Origin: Deltaproteobacteria bacterium | GTDB taxonomy: Bacteria; Myxococcota_A; Polyangia; Polyangiales; Sandaracinaceae | Length of the DNA stretch: 64,000 nucleotides | Assembly: GCA_017303575.1 (NCBI GenBank) | Contig: JAFLCL010000016.1 | Span: forward strand, 1-64,000 | Direction of reading: 5' to 3' | Part shown: positions 16,868 to 28,642 of the stretch, piece by piece | Position numbering within the stretch: the stretch's first letter is position 1 | How the letters are laid out: each line of letters begins with the position of its first letter | Notes under the pieces: generated by a model | Told to the model about the DNA's origin: nothing | Databases searched by the model: none | What the model saw: the letters and a program-made list of their open reading frames with translations, nothing else | Made by a program: the position numbers and the translations under genes

Positions 16868-17659
16868 ATGCGTCACCTCGCTTCGTTCCTTCTCGCCTCA
16901 CTCGTCCTCTCGTTCGCGACCTCTGCTCACGCGCAGGCCACGTCGCGCGTGCAGGTCACCGACTTCACCGTGGACGGCGATCCGCCGCCCGCCGAGTACC
17001 GCCAGATCCTGGCCGACGCGATCCGTCCGACGATCGGCCAGGTCGAGCAGTGCTACGACCGTCGCCTCGCGGTGCGCCCGACGCTCGCGGGTGACTACCG
17101 CCTTCGGCTCTGGGTCTCTGCGCGTCAGGTGATCCGCGCGACGCCCGAGACGAGCGTCGGTGACACCGAGCTCGAGGAGTGCGCGCGCGCGGCGATCCGT
17201 CAGTTCACCCTGCCGCCGCAGGCGCCCGACGGTGGCGCCACGGTGCGCTTCGTCGTGCGCTTCACAGCGCCTCCGCCCGGCACGATCCCGCCCGCGACGC
17301 CGGCTGCACCCGCAGCGCCGACGATCGTGCAGGCGCCCGTCGCGCCCACGCCTCCGCCGGTGGTGTCCACGCCGCGCGTGACCGTCGCCGTGCGTTCGCC
17401 CTCGGGTGGCCTGAGCGCCGAGGCCATCGCGAGCGCGTTCCCTGCGCTCGTGTTCGAGGGCTGCGCCACCGGCTTCACCGGAACGCTGCCCGTGACGCTG
17501 ACGATCTCGACGCGCGGTCGAGTGACGGCGCGCGCCTCGCGCGGCACGACGGGCAACGCGCAGGCGCCGAGCTGCGCCGTGCGTCAGGCGCGAACGGTGA
17601 CTGCCCCGAGCGCCCGTCGCGCCACCACCGCACGACTCACGCTCACGTTCCTCCGCTGA
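16868..17659 (+). CDS. Exported protein with AgmX/PglI-like domain and Pro-rich linker
   Basis: This 263-residue protein has a cleavable signal peptide ('FATSAHAQA', cut near residue 22). The first domain (about 24-130) has 'IGQVEQCYDRRLAVRPTLAG' and 'LEECARAAIRQFTLPP', the Cys-pair layout of AgmX/PglI C-terminal or TonB-like domains. A Pro/Ala linker (about 135-165) leads to a second, shorter domain with Cys residues ('FEGCATGFTG', 'APSCAVRQA') that may be a degenerate second copy. It is periplasmic and its function is unknown. It ends 12 bases before the xanthine dehydrogenase operon, but a shared role is not implied. Confidence 0.7.
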   Translation: MRHLASFLLASLVLSFATSAHAQATSRVQVTDFTVDGDPPPAEYRQILADAIRPTIGQVEQCYDRRLAVRPTLAGDYRLRLWVSARQVIRATPETSVGDTELEECARAAIRQFTLPPQAPDGGATVRFVVRFTAPPPGTIPPATPAAPAAPTIVQAPVAPTPPPVVSTPRVTVAVRSPSGGLSAEAIASAFPALVFEGCATGFTGTLPVTLTISTRGRVTARASRGTTGNAQAPSCAVRQARTVTAPSARRATTARLTLTFLR

Positions 17660-17671
17660 TAGGCTGGCGCG

Positions 17672-19168
17672 ATGAGCGCCATCACCTTCGAGCTCGACGG
17701 CGCGCCCGTGCGCGCGGAGAACGTCGATCCGAACACGACGCTGCTGCACTGGCTGCGCGCGAACGCCAAGACAGGCACGAAAGAGGGCTGCGCCGAGGGC
17801 GAGTGCGGCGCGTGCGCGATCGCGTGGCGCGCGAACGGCCCCGATGGATCGGCCCGCTGGGAGGTCGTGAACAGCTGCCTCGTGCTCATGCCCTCGGTGC
17901 ACGGCCGCGAGCTGCTCACGAGCGAGGGGCTCGCGAGCCGCGCCGAGGGAACGCTCCATCCCGTGCAGCGCTGCCTCGCCGACGGTGGTGGATCGCAGTG
18001 CGGCTACTGCACGCCAGGCTTCGTCGTGAGCCTCTTCGGCGAGATGTACCGAGCGAGAGAGGGCGCCTTCGATCCCGAGTCCATCGCGGGCAACCTCTGT
18101 CGCTGCACCGGCTACCGGCCCATCCGCGAGGCCGCGGAGAAGCTCGCGGTGATCCGCGACAAGTCCCGAGGCGCGCCCGATCCGTTCCGTGATCGGCTCG
18201 CGACGCCAGTGGCTCCGCTCGAAGCGAGCGAGCACACGATCACGATCGGCGAGACGACACGATCGTTCGCGCGTCCGAGCACGTTGCTCGATGCCGTCGC
18301 GATCCTCGCGCGCGAGCCCTCGCGCACGATCGTGAACGGCGGCACCGACGTGACGGTCGAGGTGAACCAGCGTCACAAGCGACACGACGGCTACCTCTCG
18401 CTCGAGGGCGTGCGTGAGCTCGGCCAGTTCGAGGATCGCGACGACGCGCTGGTGATCGGCGCGGGGATCTCCCTCGCGCAGATCGAAGAGCGCCTGCACG
18501 TGCACGCGCACGGACCGACAGCGCTCGGACGTGCGCTGCCGATGCTGGGCGAGCTCCTGCCTCTGTTCTCGTCGCGTCTCATCCGCACGCGCGCGACGTT
18601 CGGCGGCAACCTCGGCACTGCTTCGCCCATCGGGGATGGACCGCCCGCGCTGCTCGCGCTGGACGCGGAGCTCGTGCTGGCCTCGCACGACGCGAACACG
18701 AACGCGATCACGCGACGCATCGTGCCGCTCTCCACCTACTTTCTCGGCTACCGCAAGACCGCGCGCGCTCCGCACGAGCTGATCGAGGCGGTGCGCATCC
18801 CCAAGCCGTACGCGTCGCTCCAGCGCTTCTACAAGGTGTCCAAGCGCAGGCTCGACGACATCTCGAGCGTCGCTGGCGCGTTCGCGATCGACCGCGGGCC
18901 CGACGGTCGCGTGACGCGCGCACGCCTCGCGTTCGGTGGTGTCGCGGCGGTGCCGCTGCGGCTCACGGAGATCGAGCAACGCCTGCTCGGCACACGCCTC
19001 GCGGCGAGCGAGATCGAGCCGCTCGCGATCGCCGCCAGTCAGCTCGTGACGCCGATCGACGATCACCGCGCGAGCGCCCGCTACCGCAAGGCGATGGTCG
19101 TGAGCCTGCTCCGTAAGCTCGCGTTCGACACCACGTCGCCGAGCGCGAGCCACGGGGTGTCGCCATGA
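17672..19168 (+). CDS. xdhA: Xanthine dehydrogenase small subunit (2Fe-2S and FAD)
   Basis: This is a 498-residue FeS/FAD subunit of a molybdenum hydroxylase. Cys40, Cys45 and Cys48 in 'GCAEGECGACA' and Cys69 ligate the first [2Fe-2S] cluster. 'CGYCTPGF' and 'CRCTGYRPI' ligate the second. From about residue 190 the FAD-binding domain follows ('TIVNGGTDVTVEV', 'RATFGGNLGTASPIGD'), then the CO-dehydrogenase flavoprotein C-terminal domain. Together with the next gene it should oxidise hypoxanthine and xanthine to urate in the cytoplasm. The stop overlaps the xdhB start (ATGA), giving translational coupling. Confidence 0.93.
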   Translation: MSAITFELDGAPVRAENVDPNTTLLHWLRANAKTGTKEGCAEGECGACAIAWRANGPDGSARWEVVNSCLVLMPSVHGRELLTSEGLASRAEGTLHPVQRCLADGGGSQCGYCTPGFVVSLFGEMYRAREGAFDPESIAGNLCRCTGYRPIREAAEKLAVIRDKSRGAPDPFRDRLATPVAPLEASEHTITIGETTRSFARPSTLLDAVAILAREPSRTIVNGGTDVTVEVNQRHKRHDGYLSLEGVRELGQFEDRDDALVIGAGISLAQIEERLHVHAHGPTALGRALPMLGELLPLFSSRLIRTRATFGGNLGTASPIGDGPPALLALDAELVLASHDANTNAITRRIVPLSTYFLGYRKTARAPHELIEAVRIPKPYASLQRFYKVSKRRLDDISSVAGAFAIDRGPDGRVTRARLAFGGVAAVPLRLTEIEQRLLGTRLAASEIEPLAIAASQLVTPIDDHRASARYRKAMVVSLLRKLAFDTTSPSASHGVSP

Positions 19169-21570
19169 GCGCCCACGACACCAAGTCGCCGATCGACCCG
19201 CGACGCGCGGCGCACGCGCTCGCGAGCGTGCCGAACGTCGGTCGTCCGGTCGCACACGAGTCCGCGGACGCCCACGTCACGGGCGCGGCGCTCTACACCG
19301 ACGATCTCGCCCTCCGCAGCAAGAACGCGCTCGCGTGCTGGCCGGTGTGCGCGCCGCACGCGCACGCGTGGCTCGATCACCTCGACGTCACGCCCGCGCT
19401 CTCGGTCCCCGGCGTGGTGCGCGTGCTGACGGCGAAGGACGTTCCCGGCACGAACGACACGGGCCCGAGCCGCCTCGACGAGCCGCTCTTTCCGCGCGCG
19501 GCCGAAGGTGAAGGCGCCGATCCTCGCCCCGAGATCCTCTTCCACGCGATGCCTGTCGCGTGGGTGATCGGCGAGAGCGAAGAGGCCGCCAAGCTCGGCG
19601 CCGCCGCAGTCATCGCGCGGTACACGCCGCGTCCGCCAGTGCTCGCCATCACCGACGCGATCGCATCGAAGAGCTTCCACCTCGAGGGCATGAAGATCCG
19701 TCGGGGCGAGCCCGAGCACGCCCTCGAGCGTGCGCCGCATCGCCTCGAGGGCAGCTTCGAGATGGGCGGTCAGGAGCACTTCTATCTCGAGGCGCACGCG
19801 TCGTTCGTGTACGTCGACGAGGCAGGATCGATCTTCGTCCACTGCTCGACGCAGCACCCGACCGAGACGCAGGACGTCGTCGCGCGTGTGCTCGGGGTCG
19901 CGAAGAACGAGGTCGTGGTGCAGCAGCTGCGGATGGGCGGCGGCTTCGGCGGCAAAGAGACCCAGGCCAATCCCTTCGCGTGTGTGGCAGCGATCGCGGC
20001 AGTGCTCACCAAGCGCAGGGTGCGTGTGCGGCTCGATCGCATGCGCGACATGCAGCTCAGCGGAAAGCGTCATCCGTTCCACGCGGCGTGGAAGGCGGGC
20101 TTCGACGAGACGGGCAAGCTGCTCGCGCTCGACGTGCAGCTCACCTCCGACGGCGGCCACTCGCTCGATCTCTCGCTGCCCGTGCTGGGTCGCGCGCTCT
20201 TCCACATCGACAACGCGTACTACCTCCCGAACGTCGAGGTCCGCGGGCGCGTCGCGAGGACGAACAAGATCTCGAACACGGCCTTCCGCGGCTTCGGCGG
20301 CCCGCAGGGCATGCACGTGATCGAAGAGGTCATGGATCGCATCGCGCGAACGCTCGGCCTGAGGCCCGAGGTGGTGCGCACGCTGAACCTCTATCGAAAG
20401 GGGCAGACGACGCACTACGAGCAGGAGGTCGTGCACGCCGAGCGCCTCGAGCGCGCGTTCTCCGAGCTCCGCGCGTCGAGCGCGTTCGAGCAGCGTCGCG
20501 CCGAGATCGACGCGTTCAACGCGACGAGCCCCCACACCAAGCGTGGCCTCGCGCTCACGCCGGTGAAGTTCGGCATCAGCTTCACGGCCAAGTACTACAA
20601 CCAAGCGGGCTCTCTCGTGCTCGTCTACAAGGACGGCTCCGTGCAGGTGAGCCACGGCGGCACCGAGATGGGGCAGGGCCTCTTCACGAAGATCCGTGCG
20701 ATCGCCGCGGACGGTCTCGGCGTGCCGACCTCCGCCGTGCGCGTCATGCCCACGCGCACCGACAAGGTGCCGAACACGTCGGCGACCGCAGCCTCCGCGG
20801 GCACCGATCTCAACGGCGCGGCGGTGAAGAACGCGTGTGACACGATCCGCGCGCGCCTCGCCGAGCTCGCTGCCTCCGTGCTCTCGAAGCCCGGCTCGGA
20901 CTGCACGGCGGACGAGCTCGTGTTCCGAGATGGCCTCGTGGTGTCCAGTAAGGACGCGTCCCGCGTGATCACGTTCGCGGAGCTCGTCGATCGCGCCTAC
21001 CACGAGCGCATCCAGCTCAGCGCCAACGGCTTCTACAAGACGCCCGACATCCACTACGACCCGGTCGCGGGCCGCGGGCGACCTTTCTACTACTACGCGT
21101 TCGGCGCGGCGGTCGCGGAGGTCGAGGTCGACGGCTTCACGGGCATGTACACGACGCGTCGGGTGGATCTGCTGCACGACGTGGGCGACTCGATCTCTCC
21201 GATGATCGACATCGGGCAGATCGAAGGTGCCTTTGCGCAGGGCGCGGGCTGGCTCACGCAAGAAGAGCTCGTGTGGGATCGCGACGGCATGCTCCGGACG
21301 AGCAACGCGTCCACGTACAAGCTGCCGAGCCTCGGCGAGTGCCCACCGATCTTCAACACGACGCTCTTGCGCGAGGCGCGCGCCGATGGCGTCGTGCACG
21401 GCAGCAAGGCCGTGGGCGAGCCGCCGTTCATGCTCGCGTTCGCGGTGCGTGAGGCGCTCAAGGACGCAGTCGCGAGCTTCGGCGCACCGGGAGGCGTCGT
21501 CGACCTCGCGTCGCCTGCGACTGCGGAGGCTGTCTACTGGTCGATCGAGTCACGCCGCGCGCGCGGCTGA
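19165..21570 (+). CDS. xdhB: Xanthine dehydrogenase molybdenum-binding subunit
   Basis: This 801-residue molybdopterin subunit is of normal length for separate XdhB proteins. The N-terminal 'a/b hammerhead' domain has 'VTGAALYTDDL'. The cofactor domains carry 'MGGGFGGKE', 'AFRGFGGPQGM' and 'TEMGQGLFTKI'. The catalytic Glu is Glu752 in 'AVGEPPFM'. It hydroxylates purines at the Mo centre and passes electrons to XdhA. No xdhC-type cofactor-insertion chaperone is next to it; that gene is probably elsewhere. The gene that follows is a PAS protein, not the expected chaperone. Confidence 0.93.
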   Translation: MSAHDTKSPIDPRRAAHALASVPNVGRPVAHESADAHVTGAALYTDDLALRSKNALACWPVCAPHAHAWLDHLDVTPALSVPGVVRVLTAKDVPGTNDTGPSRLDEPLFPRAAEGEGADPRPEILFHAMPVAWVIGESEEAAKLGAAAVIARYTPRPPVLAITDAIASKSFHLEGMKIRRGEPEHALERAPHRLEGSFEMGGQEHFYLEAHASFVYVDEAGSIFVHCSTQHPTETQDVVARVLGVAKNEVVVQQLRMGGGFGGKETQANPFACVAAIAAVLTKRRVRVRLDRMRDMQLSGKRHPFHAAWKAGFDETGKLLALDVQLTSDGGHSLDLSLPVLGRALFHIDNAYYLPNVEVRGRVARTNKISNTAFRGFGGPQGMHVIEEVMDRIARTLGLRPEVVRTLNLYRKGQTTHYEQEVVHAERLERAFSELRASSAFEQRRAEIDAFNATSPHTKRGLALTPVKFGISFTAKYYNQAGSLVLVYKDGSVQVSHGGTEMGQGLFTKIRAIAADGLGVPTSAVRVMPTRTDKVPNTSATAASAGTDLNGAAVKNACDTIRARLAELAASVLSKPGSDCTADELVFRDGLVVSSKDASRVITFAELVDRAYHERIQLSANGFYKTPDIHYDPVAGRGRPFYYYAFGAAVAEVEVDGFTGMYTTRRVDLLHDVGDSISPMIDIGQIEGAFAQGAGWLTQEELVWDRDGMLRTSNASTYKLPSLGECPPIFNTTLLREARADGVVHGSKAVGEPPFMLAFAVREALKDAVASFGAPGGVVDLASPATAEAVYWSIESRRARG

Positions 21571-21590
21571 GAGAGGGGCGGGGACGAGCG

Positions 21591-22154
21591 ATGGCGAACG
21601 ACGATCATCTCCTCAGGCGCTTCGTGGAGGAGACGGGCGCGCGCATGCCTTCGGTGATCGAGGCGTTCACGCTGCTGCTCGAGCGCAGCTGGCCGGTGCA
21701 GCCCGCGCTCGAGGATCTGCGCGAGGCCGCGCGCGTCGCAGCGAGACAGGAGGTCGCGTGTGCGCGCCTGCTCGCCGCGTTCGACGCTGTGCACGCACGT
21801 CACGGCACGGCGATGTTCTGGTGGAAGGACGAGACTTCGCGCTTCTTGGGCTTCTGTCCGCGCGTCGCGCTCGCCTCGGGCCTCGAAGCGCGCTGGCTCG
21901 TGGGAGAGACCGACGCCGATCCCCGCGTCGCGTGGAACCGTCAGGCCGCGCTCTACGCGCGCGACGATCGCGACGTGATGTCGAGCGGCACTCCACGCTT
22001 CGACATCGTCGAGCGGCAGGATCGCCAGGACGGAACCGTGTGGCTCCGCACCAGCAAGGTGCCTTACTCGAGCAACGCGGGCGCAGGCACCGTGGGCGGT
22101 CTCGACACGATCTCGGGGAACGAAGCGCAGCGCCTGACCAAGCTCGCGCGCTGA
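21591..22154 (+). CDS. Single-domain PAS-like protein downstream of xdhAB
   Basis: This is a 187-residue soluble protein starting at an ATG at 21591 after GAGAGGGGCGGGGA. Residues about 1-65 are helical. The rest reads like a PAS fold: 'FWWKDETSRFLGFCPRVA', then 'ALYARDDRDVMSSGTPR', 'DGTVWLRTSKVPY' and 'GGLDTIS', i.e. the helix, strand and hairpin order of PAS sensors. There is no output domain, so it would have to act by protein contact. It lies 20 bases after xdhB and is probably in that operon, perhaps as a redox or flavin sensor or assembly factor. That role is an inference. Confidence 0.68.
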   Translation: MANDDHLLRRFVEETGARMPSVIEAFTLLLERSWPVQPALEDLREAARVAARQEVACARLLAAFDAVHARHGTAMFWWKDETSRFLGFCPRVALASGLEARWLVGETDADPRVAWNRQAALYARDDRDVMSSGTPRFDIVERQDRQDGTVWLRTSKVPYSSNAGAGTVGGLDTISGNEAQRLTKLAR

Positions 22155-22198
22155 CCGCGCGTCTCGACGCTCTCGGCCGACTCCCGTACGCTCGACCT

Positions 22199-22774
22199 AT
22201 GCAGTCCGAGGCTGAAAGCGCCTGGGTTCTCCCGTACGCCACGCCGAGACGCACCTCGCGCGAGGAGTACGAGCGCATGACCGAGCTCGGCTTCTTCGAG
22301 AACGAGCGGGTGGAGCTCATCCGAGGAGTCATCGTCCGCATGCCGCCGCAAGGTCCGCTTCATTCGAGCCCGATCGAGAAGCTCACGTCGTTCCTCGTCC
22401 CTGCACTGCTCGGTCGCGCCAAGGTTCGCTGTCAGATGCCGCTCGTCGGTCCACCCGACTCCGTGCCCGAGCCCGATCTCGCGGTGGTCGCCCAGGGCGA
22501 CTACCGAGCGAAGCATCCGAGCACGGCGCACCTCGTGATCGAGGTGTCGCACACGTCGCGCGGCTACGACCGAGAGACGAAGGCTCCGCTCTACGCGGAG
22601 ATGGGCGTCCCCGAGCTGTGGCTCGTGGACGTCGCGCGGCAGACGATCGAGGTGCGCACCGATCCCGAGGACGGCCTCTACCGTCACGTCGAGACGTTCG
22701 GCCTCGCGCAGTCGATCGCGCCGCGCGCGTTCCCGGACGTGAGCGTGTCGGTGGCTGCGATCTTCGAGCCCTGA
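22199..22774 (+). CDS. Uma2-family PD-(D/E)xK nuclease-like protein
   Basis: This 191-residue protein starts at an ATG at 22199. It has the Uma2 pattern: 'NERVELIRGVIVRM' near the N-terminus, 'PEPDLAVV' (Asp ligand), 'HLVIEVSHTS' (Glu ligand) and 'YAEMGVPELWLVD'. The family has a restriction-endonuclease fold and is abundant in cyanobacteria and myxobacteria. Its cellular role is unsettled and it may be mobile-element or toxin related. It lies 44 bases after the PAS gene, transcribed the same way, but is probably an independent unit. Confidence 0.85.
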   Translation: MQSEAESAWVLPYATPRRTSREEYERMTELGFFENERVELIRGVIVRMPPQGPLHSSPIEKLTSFLVPALLGRAKVRCQMPLVGPPDSVPEPDLAVVAQGDYRAKHPSTAHLVIEVSHTSRGYDRETKAPLYAEMGVPELWLVDVARQTIEVRTDPEDGLYRHVETFGLAQSIAPRAFPDVSVSVAAIFEP

Positions 22775-22807
22775 CCCGTCTGGGCGAGTCGTGAGACGCT
22801 CTCGCGC

Positions 22808-25423
<2,616 letters not shown>

Positions 25424-25449
25424 ACGACGCAGCTCGCTCGCGGCCGTGA

Positions 25450-27471
25450 TCAGGGGATCGTGAACGTGCCCGAGGTCACTTCCGTGGTGCCGAGCTCCGT
25501 CGGAACGGAGATGCGAAGTCGATAGTCACCCGCGGGGAGTGGGGCGCCCTCGGATCCGCGTCGGCTGACGGGGAAGTGGATTCGATAGGCGAACGTGCGG
25601 GCGTCCGCGCGTTCCGTCTCGGCGTACGTGGGCGTGGTCGCGAGGTCGATCCAGAAGTCGACGCCTCGGCTGTCGAGGGGACGCCCATTCCCCCGCAGCA
25701 CGGGCTCGAACGTGCCAGTTCCGTCGTCGCGCTGGAGGGTGGCAGTCGGCAGGCCCAGCCACGGATCACTGCCATTCACCTCCACCTGCACGACGTCCGT
25801 GCGGAGGACGTTCGCGGGGGCGTCGATCGTGATCTCGCCGACCGCCAGCGCCCGCTCTGTCACGTACGGCGTGTACGTGTATCCGCTGAACGGAGGCACG
25901 GGCGCGGGCTCGCGCCAGGGCGGCTGGTTCCACAGCTCGTGGAACGACTCGTAGGACTCGATGGCACGTGCGGCGAGGTAGTCGCCCTGTCCGGGGCCCC
26001 ACAGCGCGCCCGAGGCTTCGTAGCCGCCCTGCCACCAATCGTCCTCGCCGGTGCTGTAGCCGGTGTAGTCGTTCGCGTAGCCGATCAACATCGCATCGCC
26101 GCCGCTCCGCTCCCGCACGCGATCGAGCACGCGCGCGCCGAGCGCTGTCGTCCACTCGCCGGGGGCAGTGACGAAACGGAGCGCGCCGATCTCTCCTGCC
26201 GTGAAGAGCGTCTGCTTGGGGAGGTTGTCTCTCGCGCTGATGGCGAGGCAGCGACGGTCGAGGCCCTCGATGCGCGCGACGTGCTCGCAGTCGCCGTCGC
26301 CACTGCAGTAGACGCCTCCGTGCGGGTAGCGGAACACGTCGGGCGCATAGCCGATGGCGTCGCGGTCGAGGCGCACGCGGAAGGTGCGCGCGCGAATGGC
26401 GACGTCGCTCGCGTACGTCATCGACGCGACTGCGGGCTCGATCACGTCGGCCACCACCCGTCCGAGCGCGTCCATGCGGTCGTAGCCATCGGGCTGCGCG
26501 GCGCCGGTCGCGCCCGGATCGATCGTGGGATCACCGGGCGCCATGTCGGCACCCCACGAGTTGAAGAACAGCACGCTCACCGGGTGATCGAAGCGCTCGG
26601 CGACGCGCTGCTCGACGACGGCGCCCATGTCGCCCGAGAGCGTGTGCTCCTCGATGCCGAGGATCGTGCCGTGGTAGCCGTAGCTCGCGACGATCGCATC
26701 GAGCCGCCCCTCGCGACGGATCGCGACGATGGGCATGTCGGGCGATTCCTGCAGCTGGGGCAGCGGGTCGTTCTCGCAGCGGCGGTCGGAGTGCGCGTCA
26801 CGGCTTCGTGCGACGACGTGGCCGATCTCCGCAGACCTCGCGTCGGCGAACGCCGCCTCGACGACGTCGGCGATGGTGTCGATCACGCGGTCGTAGAACT
26901 CGGGGAAGAACGAGTCCGCGAGGAGCTCGAGCGCGCCGCTCGCCAGCAGCAGTCGCCCGGGGCCCGAGTGTGTGTGGTTGCCCGCGAGCACGAGCGCGTC
27001 GTCGAGCCTTCGGCCGAGGCGCGTCTCGAGCTCGTCGAGCACCGCCTCGCGCAGCTGCTGGAACACGCCCACCGTGTCGAGCCGCACGAGCACCACCTCG
27101 TACGCATCGCCGCGTGAGAGCACGACGGCGCGGACGTCGAGCGTGCCGTGAGCGCGCGTGGTCCCCGGATACATCTCTGCGAACGGCGAGGGATTCGGAT
27201 CCACGCCGATCGCGCCGAAGCCCATCGTGCCGATGCCGAGCGGAACCGGCATGCCCGCTTCGGCGATGCCTGCGACGAGCGGGCCCGCGGCCGGCAGCTC
27301 TTCGCGGGTGCGTGGCGGGAGCTCGTCGGCGTCGTTGCCGACGTCGCGCAGGAGCGCGTCCGTGTCCGCGTCGGCCTCGATCGCGGCATCGCTCGTCGTG
27401 GGTGTCTGCTCGCACGCGACCACCACGAGCGAGCCGAAGACGAGCGATGCCAAGGGAAGCGCGCGTGCCAT
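25450..27471 (-). CDS. Neutral/alkaline ceramidase-family lipoprotein
   Basis: This 673-residue lipoprotein starts at an ATG at 27471 and has its lipobox at 'VVAC' (Cys20) followed by an Asp/Ala-rich linker. The catalytic core matches neutral ceramidases: 'GNHTHSGPGR' (residues 164-173) provides zinc-binding His and the conserved Ser region. 'HGTILGIEEHTLSGDM' and 'NSWGADMAPGD' follow, and a C-terminal beta-sandwich completes the usual architecture. It would hydrolyse the amide bond of ceramides outside the cytoplasm, from prey membranes or from the sphingolipids that some myxobacteria make. It is 21 bases downstream of pgl on the same strand. Confidence 0.88.
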   Translation of the reverse strand: MARALPLASLVFGSLVVVACEQTPTTSDAAIEADADTDALLRDVGNDADELPPRTREELPAAGPLVAGIAEAGMPVPLGIGTMGFGAIGVDPNPSPFAEMYPGTTRAHGTLDVRAVVLSRGDAYEVVLVRLDTVGVFQQLREAVLDELETRLGRRLDDALVLAGNHTHSGPGRLLLASGALELLADSFFPEFYDRVIDTIADVVEAAFADARSAEIGHVVARSRDAHSDRRCENDPLPQLQESPDMPIVAIRREGRLDAIVASYGYHGTILGIEEHTLSGDMGAVVEQRVAERFDHPVSVLFFNSWGADMAPGDPTIDPGATGAAQPDGYDRMDALGRVVADVIEPAVASMTYASDVAIRARTFRVRLDRDAIGYAPDVFRYPHGGVYCSGDGDCEHVARIEGLDRRCLAISARDNLPKQTLFTAGEIGALRFVTAPGEWTTALGARVLDRVRERSGGDAMLIGYANDYTGYSTGEDDWWQGGYEASGALWGPGQGDYLAARAIESYESFHELWNQPPWREPAPVPPFSGYTYTPYVTERALAVGEITIDAPANVLRTDVVQVEVNGSDPWLGLPTATLQRDDGTGTFEPVLRGNGRPLDSRGVDFWIDLATTPTYAETERADARTFAYRIHFPVSRRGSEGAPLPAGDYRLRISVPTELGTTEVTSGTFTIP

Positions 27472-27492
27472 CGCGCGATCGTACACGGCCAA

Positions 27493-28185
27493 TCAGCGCG
27501 CGGTGAGCGAGGAGGCGGCGCCTTCGTCGAGGATGACCGTGGCCGTCTTCGCGCAGCGGATCGCGAGCGCGAGCGGGAGGAGGCTCGTCTCGTCTTCGAG
27601 CGCCTCGCGCACCACGGCGGCCTTGGACGCGCCGGTCGCGACCACGACGATCTCTCTCGCGTTCGCGAGCGCAGGGAGCGTGAGCGTGAGCCGCGAGGGC
27701 GGTGGCTTGGGCGAGTCTTCGATCGCGCGCACCCAGCGCTCGTGCTCGTTCAAGAGCGCGTGGCCGGGAAAGAGCGAGCACACGTGACCATCGGGACCGA
27801 CGCCGAGGAGCGCGAGATCGAGACGGATCGCGCGCACGACCTCTTCGTGGTCACGCGCCGCGCCATCGAGGTCCGGTTCGTCCGCTGGCATGCGGTGCAC
27901 GTTCGCGATCGGGATCGGGCACGCGTCGATCAAGAGCCGCTTCGCGACGCCGTAGTTCGAGTCCGCGTGATCGGGCGGCACCGCGCGCTCGTCGCCCCAG
28001 AGGAGGTGCACGCGCGGCCAGTCGAGCTCGGCCTTCGCGAGCAGCGGAAAGCACGACGTCGCGACCGAGCCACCAGGCAGCGCGATCGAGAACGTCTCGT
28101 GACGCGCGAGCGTCGCGCGCATCGACCGCAGCACGTGCGCGACCAGCGCGTTCGCAGCGTCGTGGCTGACGATGACGCTCGTCAC
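27493..28185 (-). CDS. pgl: 6-phosphogluconolactonase
   Basis: This is a 230-residue enzyme of the second step of the oxidative pentose phosphate pathway. I chose GTG 28185 because it follows a strong GAGGGGGG and gives the normal family length. Conserved blocks are 'IALPGGSVATS', 'LLWGDERAVPPDHADSNY' and 'ALLGVGPDGHVCSLFPGH', as in the glucosamine-6-phosphate isomerase/6PGL family. The gene is transcribed away from gnd-zwf. Its ribosome-binding site lies in the nearest copy of an 18-bp tandem repeat that also contains the end of vapC. Confidence 0.9.
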   Translation of the reverse strand: MTSVIVSHDAANALVAHVLRSMRATLARHETFSIALPGGSVATSCFPLLAKAELDWPRVHLLWGDERAVPPDHADSNYGVAKRLLIDACPIPIANVHRMPADEPDLDGAARDHEEVVRAIRLDLALLGVGPDGHVCSLFPGHALLNEHERWVRAIEDSPKPPPSRLTLTLPALANAREIVVVATGASKAAVVREALEDETSLLPLALAIRCAKTATVILDEGAASSLTAR

Positions 28186-28192
28186 GACGCCA

Positions 28193-28246
28193 CCCCCCTC
28201 ACGACGACAACCCCCCTCACGACGACAACCCCCCTCACGACGACAA
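28193..28246. repeat. Three perfect 18-bp tandem repeats at the vapC/pgl junction
   Basis: CCCCCCTCACGACGACAA occurs three times in a row (28193-28210, 28211-28228, 28229-28246). On the minus strand each unit reads TTGTCGTCGTGAGGGGGG. Each unit thus holds a TGA, the in-frame end of vapC in the distal copy, and a GAGGGGGG that can serve as a ribosome-binding site for pgl. The unit is a multiple of three. Slipped-strand change of copy number would move pgl away from vapC in steps of 18 bases. Confidence 0.9.
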
Positions 28247-28642
28247 CCCCAGCACACGCACGTCGGGGAAGGCCTGGCGCAAGCGCTCGAGGTCGTCGAC
28301 ATCGCTCGTCAACACGGGCTCGCCACGCGTAGCCGCGAAGGCCATGACCATCGCATCGATGGCCGTCGCCCCACGTACGGCGGCGATCGCCTCACCGGCG
28401 GCGAGGTGCATCGCTGGTGTCATCGAGCCCACGTCGACGACCTGGAGGATGCGGCGTCGAACCTCCGTCGGACCACGCCACCACTCCGTCAGGACGGGTG
28501 CCGGGGCGACGAGCGTCACGAGGCCCTGCTCCGCCAGATCGAGGAAGTGGATGGCGCGTGCCTTCCTTCGCTCCATGCCGATCAGCGCGCCCGCGTCGAG
28601 GGTGACGCCTCTTCCTGCACGCGTGGTCTTGGGCGCAGTCAC
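28235..28642 (-). CDS. vapC: VapC-like PIN-domain ribonuclease toxin
   Basis: This 135-residue PIN-domain protein has the acidic residues in the expected places: Asp in 'TLDAGALIGME' near residue 16, then the 'ATAIDAMVMAFA' and 'VLTSDVDDLERL' blocks near the C-terminus. These coordinate Mg2+ for RNA cleavage in VapC toxins. The start overlaps the stop of the RHH antitoxin gene by four bases (ATGA), as in type II toxin-antitoxin operons. The last codons lie inside an 18-bp tandem repeat that continues to pgl, so toxin and metabolic gene are in one run. Confidence 0.85.
   Translation of the reverse strand: MTAPKTTRAGRGVTLDAGALIGMERRKARAIHFLDLAEQGLVTLVAPAPVLTEWWRGPTEVRRRILQVVDVGSMTPAMHLAAGEAIAAVRGATAIDAMVMAFAATRGEPVLTSDVDDLERLRQAFPDVRVLGLSS

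Noticed and set aside
28193-28246. Longer Pgl start that would translate the repeats as CRREGG units
   Set aside because: It would add a Cys/Arg-rich tail not found in the family and overlap vapC; the GTG at 28185 has a good ribosome-binding site and gives normal length.
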